In this document: piece after piece, positions 36,185 to 45,186 of the stretch
Layout: every line of letters begins with the position of its first letter
Position numbering within the stretch: the stretch's first letter is position 1
Assembly: GCF_900167975.1 (NCBI RefSeq)
Contig: NZ_FUZU01000001.1
Coordinates: 2,401,655 to 2,465,654, forward strand
Reading direction: 5' to 3'
Length of the DNA: 64,000 nt
Source: Ohtaekwangia koreensis
GTDB taxonomy: Bacteria > Bacteroidota > Bacteroidia > Cytophagales > Cyclobacteriaceae
Notes under the pieces: generated by a model
Databases searched by the model: none
What the model was told of the DNA's origin: nothing
What the model saw: only the letters and a program-made list of their open reading frames with translations
Position numbers and translations under genes: made by a program

Positions 36185-36208
36185 GTGATAATTCACCGGT
36201 CAAAGCGA

Positions 36209-36263
36209 TTGCGACCGGACAGACACTGGTTTTACTTTTGAGTCCATTTAAAATGATTCTAAA
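36209..36263 (+). promoter_or_regulatory. Second receptor promoter and iron-region operator C
   Basis: TTG (36209-36211), 21 bp, TACTTTTG (36233-36240) are followed after 6 bp by the palindrome TTTAAAATGATTCTAAA (36247-36263). The arms resemble those at 27820 and 28910. The start codon is at 36270. Confidence 0.7.
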
Positions 36264-36269
36264 TAATCA

Positions 36270-38714
36270 ATGAACGCTCAGTACTTAAATTTTAAAGCAA
36301 CCTTATCGATGCTGTTGATCGGTATATCGCTGTTGGCTCAGGCGCAGCAGCACGGATCAATCAGCGGAACAATTACTACGGCAGATGGTAAGCCTGCTGA
36401 ATTTGTAAACGTCATAATCGTAGGAACAAATAAAGCTACCAACACCGATACCAACGGAAAATTTGAAATAAAAAGAGTTACTCCAGGCTCCTATATATTA
36501 CAAGTAAGCTTCATCGGTTTTGATCCCAAGGAGCAAAGTGTTGAAGTTACTGCAGGACAGAATACAACTGCTCAATTTGTGCTGAACGAAACCTCACAGG
36601 AACTTGACGCGGTTGAAGTGCATGGCGAACGTATTAATAAATTTACCCGTAATGAAAGTGATTACGTTTCTAAAATGCCATTGAAGAACCTGGAAAATCC
36701 ACAGGTATATACTACGATCTCAAAAGAACTATTAGCCGATCAGTTGGCTTTCTCTGTTGATGATGCCATGAAGAATGCTCCCGGATTAACAAAGATGTGG
36801 GATGCTACAGGAAGAAGTGGTGATGGAGGAAGTTACTATAACTTGCGTGGCTTTATTGTACAAAGTCAGTTGCGAAATGGTATAGCAGGAAATGTATCCA
36901 GCAAAATAGATGCTGTTAACCTGGAGAAAATTGAAGTAATAAAAGGACCTTCCGCTACGCTGTTTGGAAATGCGTTGACTTCCTATGGTGGGTTGATTAA
37001 CCGTGTTACGAAGAAGCCTTACTTAGGAATGGGTGGAGAGGTAACGTATGCTACCGGCAGCTTTGGATTCAATCGCGTAAGCGCAGATTTCAATACGCCA
37101 TTGGATGAAGAGAAGAATGTACTTCTCCGGATAAACACTGCCTATAATTATAATGGAAGTTTCCAGGACAATGGATTCGCGAAGACTTTTGCTTTTGCTC
37201 CAAGTTTGTCCTATAGAGTAGACGAAAAGTTGTCCTTCAACTTTGATGCTGAATTTTTTACGGGTCAGAATACAGGATTGTCTGTATACTTTTTTCCATG
37301 GGGACAGACCATCGCATCCATGGGTGTAGACCGTGCTGATGAACTCAGTGTCGACTATAAACGCTCGTATGCAAATGAAGATCTATACCAGACTTCCAGG
37401 AACATTAACTTCTTCGGACAAATGAACTATAAGATCTCGGATACCTGGCAATCACAAACAAACTTTACTTCAACAAGCAGCTACTCCGATGGTCCTTCGC
37501 CTTATTTCTATCTGCTCTCGAACGCTTCTGTTACGGGCAATCCAAATGATATAGGCGCTGACTATATATCGCGCAATGATCAATTTACAGACAACAGCAC
37601 CGATCGCGTCTTCGAATTCCAACAGAATTTCATCGGTGAGTTTTCCATCGGTAATATGAGGAACCGTTTTGTGGGGGGGCTTGATTTCTTCTATAAAAAC
37701 TCAGATCAATTCTTCTCCGGTGGTACACTGGATACTGTAAACGTAACGGAGCCGATTCCTAACTACCGGAATTTTAACCGCACCAATATGGATGCCATCT
37801 ATATAAATGGCGGTGCGAGCTTTGTATACCCTTCAATTTTCAAAACCTATACCTATAGCGCGTATGTTTCCGATGTGTTGAACATTACCGATAACCTCAT
37901 CGTGTTGGCAGCGTTGCGCATCGATCATTTCGATAATAAAGGAACCTTCGATGAAACTACCGGAAGTATATTTGAAGGAACGGCATATAGCCAAACTGCA
38001 TTGGCACCTAAATTAGGTGTTGTATTCCAACCTGTAAAAGATAGAGTATCTTTGTTCGCTAATTATCAGAATGGATTTACGAATAAGAGCGGAACATCGG
38101 TTGGTGGTAAATCATTTAAGCCTGAGCAGGCAAACCAGTTGGAAGGTGGTATTAAGTTGGATGCCATGGGAGGAAAGCTAAGCGGTACAATCAGTTATTA
38201 TGACATCCAGGTGCAAGATCTTATACGGTCGGATGCTCAAAACCCTGGTTTTTCAATTCAGGATGGAACGCAGGTAAGTAAAGGTATAGAAGCGGAAGTT
38301 GTTGCCAGCCCCATTCAAGGGTTGAATATTATAGCAGGTTTCGCTTATAATGATTCAGAAATGAAAAAATCTGAAGAAGATGTTGCCGGTCTCAGACCAA
38401 GCACCGCGAGCTCTCCTTACGCTGCTAATTTCTGGGCGAGCTATAGCTTTCAAACCGGAGCCATTAAAGGACTTGGCTTTGGCTTTGGCGGAAATTATGC
38501 CAGCGATAACAAAGTCATTAACAGTAAGAGTATAGGAGTGTTTACTTTGCCTGCCTATACTGTATTGAACGCTTCTCTATATTACGATCATAGTAAATAC
38601 AGAGTTGGATTGAAAGTAGATAACCTGACAGACGAGCACTACTGGATCGGTTATTCGACTGTAAACCCGCAAAAATTAAGAAGTGTTACCGGAAGTATAA
38701 CCTATAGATTTTAA
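36270..38714 (+). CDS. TonB-dependent siderophore receptor with N-terminal carboxypeptidase-regulatory-like domain
   Basis: The 814-residue protein has a signal peptide ending AQAQ, then a CarboxypepD-regulatory-like domain (about 30-110, SGTITTADGKPAEFVNV), a plug domain (about 125-255, with IEVIKGPSATLFGN) and a large barrel ending SITYRF. The layout matches siderophore receptors of the FhuA/FecA class in Bacteroidota. It carries the iron-region palindrome in its promoter. The PepSY membrane protein begins 2 bp after it, a pairing typical of ferric-siderophore uptake and reduction. Substrate identity is not decided. Confidence 0.9.
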   Translation: MNAQYLNFKATLSMLLIGISLLAQAQQHGSISGTITTADGKPAEFVNVIIVGTNKATNTDTNGKFEIKRVTPGSYILQVSFIGFDPKEQSVEVTAGQNTTAQFVLNETSQELDAVEVHGERINKFTRNESDYVSKMPLKNLENPQVYTTISKELLADQLAFSVDDAMKNAPGLTKMWDATGRSGDGGSYYNLRGFIVQSQLRNGIAGNVSSKIDAVNLEKIEVIKGPSATLFGNALTSYGGLINRVTKKPYLGMGGEVTYATGSFGFNRVSADFNTPLDEEKNVLLRINTAYNYNGSFQDNGFAKTFAFAPSLSYRVDEKLSFNFDAEFFTGQNTGLSVYFFPWGQTIASMGVDRADELSVDYKRSYANEDLYQTSRNINFFGQMNYKISDTWQSQTNFTSTSSYSDGPSPYFYLLSNASVTGNPNDIGADYISRNDQFTDNSTDRVFEFQQNFIGEFSIGNMRNRFVGGLDFFYKNSDQFFSGGTLDTVNVTEPIPNYRNFNRTNMDAIYINGGASFVYPSIFKTYTYSAYVSDVLNITDNLIVLAALRIDHFDNKGTFDETTGSIFEGTAYSQTALAPKLGVVFQPVKDRVSLFANYQNGFTNKSGTSVGGKSFKPEQANQLEGGIKLDAMGGKLSGTISYYDIQVQDLIRSDAQNPGFSIQDGTQVSKGIEAEVVASPIQGLNIIAGFAYNDSEMKKSEEDVAGLRPSTASSPYAANFWASYSFQTGAIKGLGFGFGGNYASDNKVINSKSIGVFTLPAYTVLNASLYYDHSKYRVGLKVDNLTDEHYWIGYSTVNPQKLRSVTGSITYRF

Positions 38715-38716
38715 GT

Positions 38717-39934
38717 ATGACTTTTAAGAAAGTTTTTGGCAAACTTCACCTCTGGCTCGGACTAACGTCCGGGCTAGTGGTTTTTATAATAGCGATCACC
38801 GGGTGTATATATGCTTTCCAGGCTGAAATCCAGGATGCTACACAGCCGTATCGTTATGTTGAAGTTCAGGATAAACCATCGTTGCCACCTTCAACATTGA
38901 AGGCCATTGCCGAAAAAGAATTACCAGGAAAGAAGATCCATGCAGTGCTCTATGCCAAACCGGGTAGAGCAGCACAAGTTATCTTTTTTAACATAGACCC
39001 TCAGTACTATTACTTTGTATACCTGAATCCTTATACAGGCGAAGTGTTAAAAGTAAGTGATGAAAATGCAGGCTTCTTCCGCTTCGTGCTCATGGGGCAT
39101 TTTTATCTCTGGCTGCCAGAGAATATTGGTCAGCCCGTTGTAGCTTCTGCTACACTTATCTTTGTTGTCATGCTCATCTCCGGAATTATACTCTGGTGGC
39201 CACGCAACAAGGCCGCAGCAAAGCAACGCTTTAGTATCAAGTGGAGTGCTCGTTGGAGAAGGAAGAATTACGACCTGCACAATGTATTAGGTTTTTATGC
39301 AAGCTGGATTGCCATAATTCTTGCCGTAACCGGTTTAGTGTGGGGGTTCCAGTGGTTCGCCAAAGGAGTATATACTTTGACGGGAGGAGAGAAGTCGCTG
39401 GTGTATGTGGAACCTGCTTCCGATACAACGCATAGGGTACAGGCCGGCATGCCGGTTATAGATCAGATCTGGATCAGAATGAGGGCAGAGCATCCAAACG
39501 CAGAGGTTATGGAAGTACACGTTCCGGAGACCAAAGCATCGTCCCTGGTAATTACCATCAATACAGATGAGACTACGTATTGGAAAACAGACTACAGATA
39601 CTTCGATCAGTATTCATTGAAAGAGCTTTCTGTAGATCATGTTTACGGAAGATTGGCAGAAGCGACTGCAGCGGATAAACTTACGCGGATGAATTATGAC
39701 ATTCACGTGGGGGCCATTATCGGTTTATCGGGAAAGACCCTCATGTTCTTTGCAAGTCTGATCTGCGCTAGTCTGCCCATAACGGGCTGCTATATATGGT
39801 GGGGAAGGAGAAAGAAAAAAGCAAATGAACTGGAGGAAGAAGAGGCTACGACAGTCAACACAGCAAAAACAGTTCAGTCATTTGCGCGCCCGGTCATTAC
39901 TCCGGCAAGAGCAAAGTCGGAGGCGAAGGTATAG
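38717..39934 (+). CDS. PepSY-associated transmembrane protein (siderophore-iron reductase-like)
   Basis: The 405-residue protein has four clear membrane helices: about 11-35, about 138-162, about 190-215 and about 335-360. The two periplasmic segments carry PepSY-like features, and conserved His residues lie near the helices (KLHLWLGL, MGHFYLWLP, DLHNVLGFYASW, NYDIHVG), suited to bind heme. Members of this family (PiuB-like) reduce ferric siderophores or assist iron uptake in the inner membrane. The 2-bp gap to the receptor makes a two-gene operon. The C-terminal tail is polar and variable. A terminator is not obvious after the gene. Confidence 0.88.
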   Translation: MTFKKVFGKLHLWLGLTSGLVVFIIAITGCIYAFQAEIQDATQPYRYVEVQDKPSLPPSTLKAIAEKELPGKKIHAVLYAKPGRAAQVIFFNIDPQYYYFVYLNPYTGEVLKVSDENAGFFRFVLMGHFYLWLPENIGQPVVASATLIFVVMLISGIILWWPRNKAAAKQRFSIKWSARWRRKNYDLHNVLGFYASWIAIILAVTGLVWGFQWFAKGVYTLTGGEKSLVYVEPASDTTHRVQAGMPVIDQIWIRMRAEHPNAEVMEVHVPETKASSLVITINTDETTYWKTDYRYFDQYSLKELSVDHVYGRLAEATAADKLTRMNYDIHVGAIIGLSGKTLMFFASLICASLPITGCYIWWGRRKKKANELEEEEATTVNTAKTVQSFARPVITPARAKSEAKV

Positions 39935-40329
39935 ATCGCAATCCTGCCAGTCTTCGTGTGAGAGGTGAAGATGTATGATCGGCATCTCTCTTGTTAATTT
40001 CATTTAAGAATTCTTATCCATTTGAGTGATGAGTCGCTTCAGCGCGAAGTGATTATTGCTCTGTTGCTGTTCCCAAAATGCAACTTTTTAAAACAATTCC
40101 GTCTCTTTTTGGGCAATGCGATTCAGCATCTGACCAGCAGAATTTTTTGATAGATCACCAAGCAAACGATCCAAAGAAGCACTTTTTGATATTTCGCAAG
40201 ACCGTTTCTAATCACGGTGACAAACGGAATGCCATTGACTTTTTGATTTAGAAGACAACGATTGGACAATGTTCGGATCACTTCAATGCGTGGAGTAAGG
40301 TATTGTTAGATTTTGAGTGTTTACAAAAC
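39935..40329. other. Intergenic region without a clear gene
   Basis: About 400 bp after the PepSY gene hold no coding frame I can support. It is AT-rich, with repeated ACTTTTT words at 40083, 40160 and 40242 that might be degenerate elements, and it leads into the promoter region of the YfiR-like gene. Confidence 0.4.
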
Positions 40330-40345
40330 TGGCTGACTTCTTGCA
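40330..40345 (+). promoter_or_regulatory. Sigma-54-like promoter upstream of the YfiR-like gene
   Basis: TGGCTGACTTCTTGCA has GG at -24 and GC at -12 with exactly 10 bp between, the core of a sigma-54 promoter (TGGCAC-N5-TTGCA), with two mismatches in the -24 region. The window encodes a sigma-54 activator at 7796-9157. A match of this strength is expected once or twice by chance in 64 kb, so it is only suggestive. Confidence 0.4.
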
Positions 40346-40404
40346 GAACTGCCTGATGTACTAGAAAACGCTAAAATTTAAACATTTTATACTATGGACG
40401 GGCA

Positions 40405-40412
40405 TATTTTTG
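40405..40412 (+). promoter_or_regulatory. Vegetative -7 element before the YfiR-like gene
   Basis: TATTTTTG is a perfect -7 element, but no TTG stands at the usual distance. A start at about 40419 would be compatible with the ATG at 40448 and not with the upstream ATG at 40394. Confidence 0.4.
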
Positions 40413-40447
40413 CATGCTTATCAAAGAAGCAGTATAATTACCGAAGC

Positions 40448-40951
40448 ATGAAGAGATCTTTAGTCATTTTGCTTTTCCTACTGATTCAGATAACTGGATA
40501 TTCCCAGACCCATAAATTTCAATCAGTCTTTATTTATAGCTTTACGCGCTATATACAATGGCCAGATGCTTATAATCAAGGAGACTTTGAAATCCTTGTA
40601 CTGGGTGATTCGCCAATCGTTGATGAACTAAAGAACATGGCGCTGTCCAAAAAAGTAAATGGTGATCGTACCATCAAGGTCACAAAGATCAATGGCCTTA
40701 ATGAAATTCGAAAATGTAATATTTTATACGTTCCCTCGAATAAGTCTTCTCAAATCGACAACGTCCTCACCAAAGTTAGTGCTCAATCTATATTGGTCGT
40801 TACAGAAGAACCTGGACTTGGGCTTAAGGGAAGTAATATCAATTTTATCGTGAAAGATGGTAAATTAGCCTTCGAATTAAATCAGGCCGCTATTGCCAAG
40901 AAAAATCTAAGAATAAGCAATGAATTGTCGCGTCTGGCAATCATGATCTAA
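40448..40951 (+). CDS. YfiR-like (DUF4154) periplasmic protein
   Basis: The 167-residue protein has a signal peptide ending GYSQ and the YfiR/DUF4154 hallmark FIYSFTRYIQWP, followed by alpha/beta units with FEILVLGDSPIV and NINFIVKDGKLAFELN. YfiR in Pseudomonas is a periplasmic repressor of a membrane diguanylate cyclase; in Cytophagales it is often next to membrane sensors. It stands 9 bp before the GAF/PAS sensor gene, which is its likely partner. I start at 40448, because an upstream in-frame ATG at 40394 would precede the signal peptide with polar residues and lies before the -7 element. Confidence 0.82.
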   Translation: MKRSLVILLFLLIQITGYSQTHKFQSVFIYSFTRYIQWPDAYNQGDFEILVLGDSPIVDELKNMALSKKVNGDRTIKVTKINGLNEIRKCNILYVPSNKSSQIDNVLTKVSAQSILVVTEEPGLGLKGSNINFIVKDGKLAFELNQAAIAKKNLRISNELSRLAIMI

Positions 40952-40960
40952 TACCTACCT

Positions 40961-42907
40961 ATGGAAGAAAAAGAAAAAAGTAAATTTCGCTTTCGACTAA
41001 CCATCGGGAATAAAATACTCGGTGGTTTTCTCATTCTGATAGTTCTGTTTGTTGTGAACGGTGCTATAATTTTTTGGAAAGGAAACGAGATTAACAATGT
41101 CGTTAACAGCTCAAGCTTGATTTATCGTCCTTCACAAGATGCTATTAAAGAGTTTGTGTTGCTTGTAACCCGCTCCAAAATGCTGGTTACAAACTGGGTA
41201 TATCTCCAAACCAACCAGGAAGACAAGAATGCATTGCGTCAGCTTCAGGATTATGATTATCCTGCTTTGCGCGATCGGATTACCAAGCTCATGCCCACTT
41301 GGGAGAGTGACAGTCAACGCGCCTGGATGGATACTGTATTCCTGAAGTTTGATACCCTGATCAACGAAGTACAGAAGAAGTCAGTAATGGCAAACCTTCA
41401 GTCATTCGAAAACTATGAAGATCCACTCACCAAGTTGCTGGCGGAAGATGCTGTAGAGAGCCAGGTTATACCGCGTACTACAGATCTGATCAACCGCCTG
41501 AATCGTATTGCCAGAAAGCAGGATGATGTAACGGAGCGATCAGATGTTGAGATTAAGGACTCCATCAAAAGTCTTCAGACCTATACATTGGTACTGGGCT
41601 CAAGTATTATTCTTATCGGATTACTCAGTGCGTTGTTCTTGCGGAGAAGCATTACACGTCCTGTTAACTTCCTCAAGAATGTCGTTATAAAACTTGGTAA
41701 AGGTGAGTTGATAGAAGAGAAGGGAACTCAATTTAGCAACGATGAGATTGGAGAGATGGCAACCGCCATGGACAATCTTGTAACGGGCTTGAAGTCTACC
41801 AGTTTGTTTGCTGAAAATATCGGAGGCGGAAATTACCAAATGGAGTTTAAACCTCTGAGTGAACACGATGTGTTGGGCAACTCGTTGATCAACATGCGTA
41901 ACAACCTTTCCAAAGTTTCGGAAGATGACAAGAAACGTAACTGGGCTACGGAAGGTCTTGCCAGATTTGGTGAACTTCTTCGTACCAATAACAATGACCT
42001 TGCAAAGCTTTCAGATGAAATTATAGGAAGCCTGGTAAAATATTTAAAAGCAAACCAGGGCGCTCTATATATCGTGGACGATGCGAGTGCTGATGAAGAA
42101 CAGACCATGTCTATGAAGGCGTGTTATGCCTGGGATAAAAAGAAATTCTTGAATCATAAGATCTATAAAGGTGAAGGCCTTGCAGGTCAAGCCTGGCAGG
42201 AAGGCGATACAGTTTACCTGACGGAAGTTCCTCAGAACTATGTTCGTATAGTATCCGGATTAGGAGATGCAAACCCCACCAGTGTATTGATTGTGCCGTT
42301 GAAGGTGAACGATCAGATTTTTGGTGTGGTAGAAATTGCATCCTTCATTGAATTCCAGGACTTTGAAATTGAGTTTGTACAAAAGATAGCAGAGAGTATA
42401 GCATCTACTATATCTTCTGTAAAGGTCAACGCACGTACGCAACGCCTGCTCGAAGAATCTCAGGAGATGACCGAACAGATGCGAGCACAGGAAGAGGAGA
42501 TGCGTCAGAATATGGAAGAGCTCCAGGCTACACAGGAAGAAATGCAGCGTAGTCAGGCGGAAACCGAAAGTACCCTGAATGCGATTCACGGCTCTCTCGC
42601 TGTGGCCGAGTATAACACGGATGGTTCTATCATGAAGATAAACAGCAACTTCCTGGAGATCTTCGGGTATACTCAGGATGAAATCCTGGGTGAACACCAC
42701 AGAATCCTTACGACAAAAGAAGAGAAGAACAGTGATGAATATCGCCAGTTCTGGAGAGACTTAAGCGCGGGGTATCCTAAAAAAGGAACGCACAAGCGTA
42801 TCAATAGAAAAGGAGAGATTATCACCATTCGCTCAAGCTTTTCACCAATCAAGAGTCGTTCAGGTGAAGTAGTGAAGATTATGGAGATTGCTTACGAACT
42901 AAAGTAA
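40961..42907 (+). CDS. Membrane sensor with HAMP, GAF and PAS domains but no kinase domain
   Basis: The 648-residue protein has membrane helices at about 18-38 and 205-230, enclosing a helical periplasmic sensor (about 40-200). HAMP regions follow (about 230-330), then a GAF domain (about 345-490), a coiled coil rich in Met/Glu (about 495-545) and a PAS domain (about 545-640). It stops there: no HisKA, HATPase, GGDEF or MCP signalling domain is present. It may act by protein contact with a separate kinase or cyclase. The YfiR-like protein, probably in the periplasm, could be the ligand or input. A strong terminator follows. Confidence 0.85.
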   Translation: MEEKEKSKFRFRLTIGNKILGGFLILIVLFVVNGAIIFWKGNEINNVVNSSSLIYRPSQDAIKEFVLLVTRSKMLVTNWVYLQTNQEDKNALRQLQDYDYPALRDRITKLMPTWESDSQRAWMDTVFLKFDTLINEVQKKSVMANLQSFENYEDPLTKLLAEDAVESQVIPRTTDLINRLNRIARKQDDVTERSDVEIKDSIKSLQTYTLVLGSSIILIGLLSALFLRRSITRPVNFLKNVVIKLGKGELIEEKGTQFSNDEIGEMATAMDNLVTGLKSTSLFAENIGGGNYQMEFKPLSEHDVLGNSLINMRNNLSKVSEDDKKRNWATEGLARFGELLRTNNNDLAKLSDEIIGSLVKYLKANQGALYIVDDASADEEQTMSMKACYAWDKKKFLNHKIYKGEGLAGQAWQEGDTVYLTEVPQNYVRIVSGLGDANPTSVLIVPLKVNDQIFGVVEIASFIEFQDFEIEFVQKIAESIASTISSVKVNARTQRLLEESQEMTEQMRAQEEEMRQNMEELQATQEEMQRSQAETESTLNAIHGSLAVAEYNTDGSIMKINSNFLEIFGYTQDEILGEHHRILTTKEEKNSDEYRQFWRDLSAGYPKKGTHKRINRKGEIITIRSSFSPIKSRSGEVVKIMEIAYELK

Positions 42908-42927
42908 GCTGGTATACTATAGATAAT

Positions 42928-42956
42928 AAAAAAGGGAGCAAGTAGCTCCCTTTTTT
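42928..42956 (+). terminator. Rho-independent terminator after the sensor gene
   Basis: AAAAAAGGGAGC and GCTCCCTTTTTT form a perfect stem with a 5-base loop (42940-42944). The A and T runs on both sides make it work in either direction. Confidence 0.9.
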
Positions 42957-43100
42957 ATTGCAGTAACATGTGTGTTGTTGCACTGCCATAAAATATAGTA
43001 CTATAAAACGTTCGATGAGTTGAAATAGTATTTGGAGAAGTAGGTGTTTGATGAAATAAAGTATAGATATACTAAAGAAGTATGTATAGTATACAAAAGC

Positions 43101-43129
43101 AAAAAAGCCCAGCGTCTCTGGGCTTTTTT
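43101..43129 (-). terminator. Bidirectional terminator after msrA
   Basis: AAAAAAGCCCAG (43101-43112), loop CGTCT, CTGGGCTTTTTT (43118-43129) form a perfect 12-bp stem. It lies downstream of msrA on the minus strand and also reads as a second terminator for the sensor gene. The remaining bases from 42957 to 43224 show no gene. Confidence 0.88.
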
Positions 43130-43224
43130 GTTTTACCTAAACCTAAACCTATGAGAAGAATTACTCTACTCACTGTAATCTAACGTAGCATCCGCGGTGA
43201 GGTTTCAGGAGATGAAATATTTTC

Positions 43225-43872
43225 TTAAGATTTTTTCAGCTTGTGTTTAAACACTTTCCGGAACTTCTCAAGCTTCGGTTGAATCACGAAAGAACAGTAT
43301 GGTGCATTACCATTTAAGCTATAGTAGTTCTGATGATAATCTTCCGCTTTGTAGAATACAGTATACGGACTTATCTCGGTAACAATCGGATTACTGTAAG
43401 CACCTGATTTATCCAGTTCTTGTTTATACTTTTCGGCCAGTTTTTTCTGCTCTTCATTGTGATAAAAAACCACTGATCGGTATTGGGTACCTTCATCTGC
43501 ACCTTGGCGATTCAGTGTTGTGGGGTCGTGTGTTTTCCAGAATATCTCCAGCAATTCATCATACGAAACTTTTGTAGAGTCATAATGTACCTGGATAACC
43601 TCAGCATGTCCCGTAAGGCCACTGCATACTTCTTTATAGGTAGGGTTTTTTACCGCCCCTCCCGAATACCCGGATTCAACTTTTTCTACTCCTTCTACAT
43701 TTTGAAAAACAGCTTCGGTGCACCAAAAGCATCCGGAGCCAAAGGTTGCCGTTGCAAGACCTTCTCTCACTGGTTCATTTGCCATAGTTGTTGTTGCTTG
43801 TTTACTTTTTTGTCCGCATGAACTGCCGGCAATCAAAAGAACGAATGCCAGCATACTGATACTAAACTTCAT
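43225..43872 (-). CDS. msrA: Peptide-methionine (S)-S-oxide reductase MsrA, exported
   Basis: The 215-residue protein contains the MsrA active site GCFWCTE with catalytic Cys48, the EVCSGLTGHAEVIQV segment, THDPTTLNRQG and the DEGTQYRS motif. It repairs methionine sulfoxide in proteins. A hydrophobic N-terminus ending AGSSCG predicts export, probably as a lipoprotein on Cys19, so the enzyme should act in the envelope. There is no MsrB domain fused. A terminator at 43101-43129 ends the transcript. The gene is monocistronic: 122 bp separate it from the lipoprotein gene upstream. Confidence 0.95.
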   Translation of the reverse strand: MKFSISMLAFVLLIAGSSCGQKSKQATTTMANEPVREGLATATFGSGCFWCTEAVFQNVEGVEKVESGYSGGAVKNPTYKEVCSGLTGHAEVIQVHYDSTKVSYDELLEIFWKTHDPTTLNRQGADEGTQYRSVVFYHNEEQKKLAEKYKQELDKSGAYSNPIVTEISPYTVFYKAEDYHQNYYSLNGNAPYCSFVIQPKLEKFRKVFKHKLKKS

Positions 43873-43994
43873 TTGCGTAATGGGTTTATATATGTACTTA
43901 ACCTATTTACGTGCAAAATGGTTTAAACAGATGTTACCATTTGTCAGCCAGCGAACAGTTATACTTGATAGTAATTAAAGCTATACAAATAGCA

Positions 43995-45149
43995 CTAGTA
44001 ATTCTGATAAAACGAACGGATCGATGGTATCAGTTGATTATAGATTGGCTTTGTAAATTCCAGGAACAGATCCTGCGGGACTGGTGGCTGCTGCTCACGA
44101 AGCTTACACAGCGATAGTTGCTGATCGCTTAATGCGCGATCATCACCATTAAAGCGTGCCCACTGACTTACCCATACATACTCACCATTGAATTTACGAT
44201 GTGTTAATACACCATTTGTTTTGCCATCAACGATCACCATGCTGAGCAGACCCGCAGACATAACTTCTTTCCTATAGGTTGTAAACTTTGCTTTCACAGT
44301 ATTATAAACCGGTATATTCTTTCCGTTAACTTTTGCTTCACCTACTTTAACACTATCTCTGGTAACAACTTCTTCCTTTTCTTTCAATACAGAATTACCC
44401 ACTGTGAAGTCATCAAACTGAATGCGCATAATGTGATCGGCATACGGAAGGCTTACCGACTTGGCTTCCTCCGGTGTATAGAATTTTATGAAGGTCTGCT
44501 CGGTATAGTTGTTGTGCAGAAACTCTTCGATTTTATCCTGGAAGAATCCACCACTCAAATTATACCGGGCGGGTACAGGTATTTGTTCTACGACAACTTT
44601 TAGCGTTGCTTCATCTTTTGCTTTGTCAAGATATTCAATCACATCTTTAAATCCGGGAACGTAGTTCTGCGCATCCGCGAAATTAAAGTAAGCGCGCTTG
44701 GCATCGTTGCGATTACCTTTCATCAACGCTTCTATACCAGCATTATAACTTTCATCAGCAGCCTTCTCTTTCAGCGGACCGATCTCGGTATAATAGTTAA
44801 CCGGACTTTTAACAACCTTCATACATCCCGGGCACTGGCGGATTGCCTCATACATTTGGTTGATTGAGTTGTATGATTGAATTGCATTCTTCCATTTGAA
44901 ATTCGTGTTGGATGCTATATCATTCTTCGCTTGCGTCTCAAAGAACTCTACGGCCAGCGGATAGGCATTCTTAAGCGTCTCCAGCGATTTGGAGTGATCC
45001 GGATTCTGACGCAGCCTGCTGACAGAGCGCATAACCGCTTCATAATAATCACCACGTTCATATGCTTTTTTACCGGAGCTACAGCCGGTAAGATGAAGAA
45101 TGGCAGCGATGATGAGTGAAAGAGAGATGAGTAGACGTCCTGATTTCAT
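43995..45149 (-). CDS. Lipoprotein with TPR-like N-terminal part, function unknown
   Basis: The 384-residue protein has a lipoprotein signal with Cys23 in the lipobox LTGC. Residues about 25-200 look helical and TPR-like (GKKAYERGDYYEAVMRSV, YNAGIEALMKGNRNDAKRAYF), and the C-terminal half is beta-rich with a WVSQWARFNGDDRAL segment near the end. I know no family name for the whole. It probably sits in the inner leaflet of the outer membrane. It is 37 bp from the esterase gene, but both read leftward, so the esterase gene is upstream; co-transcription is possible. Confidence 0.7.
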   Translation of the reverse strand: MKSGRLLISLSLIIAAILHLTGCSSGKKAYERGDYYEAVMRSVSRLRQNPDHSKSLETLKNAYPLAVEFFETQAKNDIASNTNFKWKNAIQSYNSINQMYEAIRQCPGCMKVVKSPVNYYTEIGPLKEKAADESYNAGIEALMKGNRNDAKRAYFNFADAQNYVPGFKDVIEYLDKAKDEATLKVVVEQIPVPARYNLSGGFFQDKIEEFLHNNYTEQTFIKFYTPEEAKSVSLPYADHIMRIQFDDFTVGNSVLKEKEEVVTRDSVKVGEAKVNGKNIPVYNTVKAKFTTYRKEVMSAGLLSMVIVDGKTNGVLTHRKFNGEYVWVSQWARFNGDDRALSDQQLSLCKLREQQPPVPQDLFLEFTKPIYNQLIPSIRSFYQNY

Positions 45150-45186
45150 ATGTTAACCGGTAGAGTAATGTTGCCTGTAAATTTAA

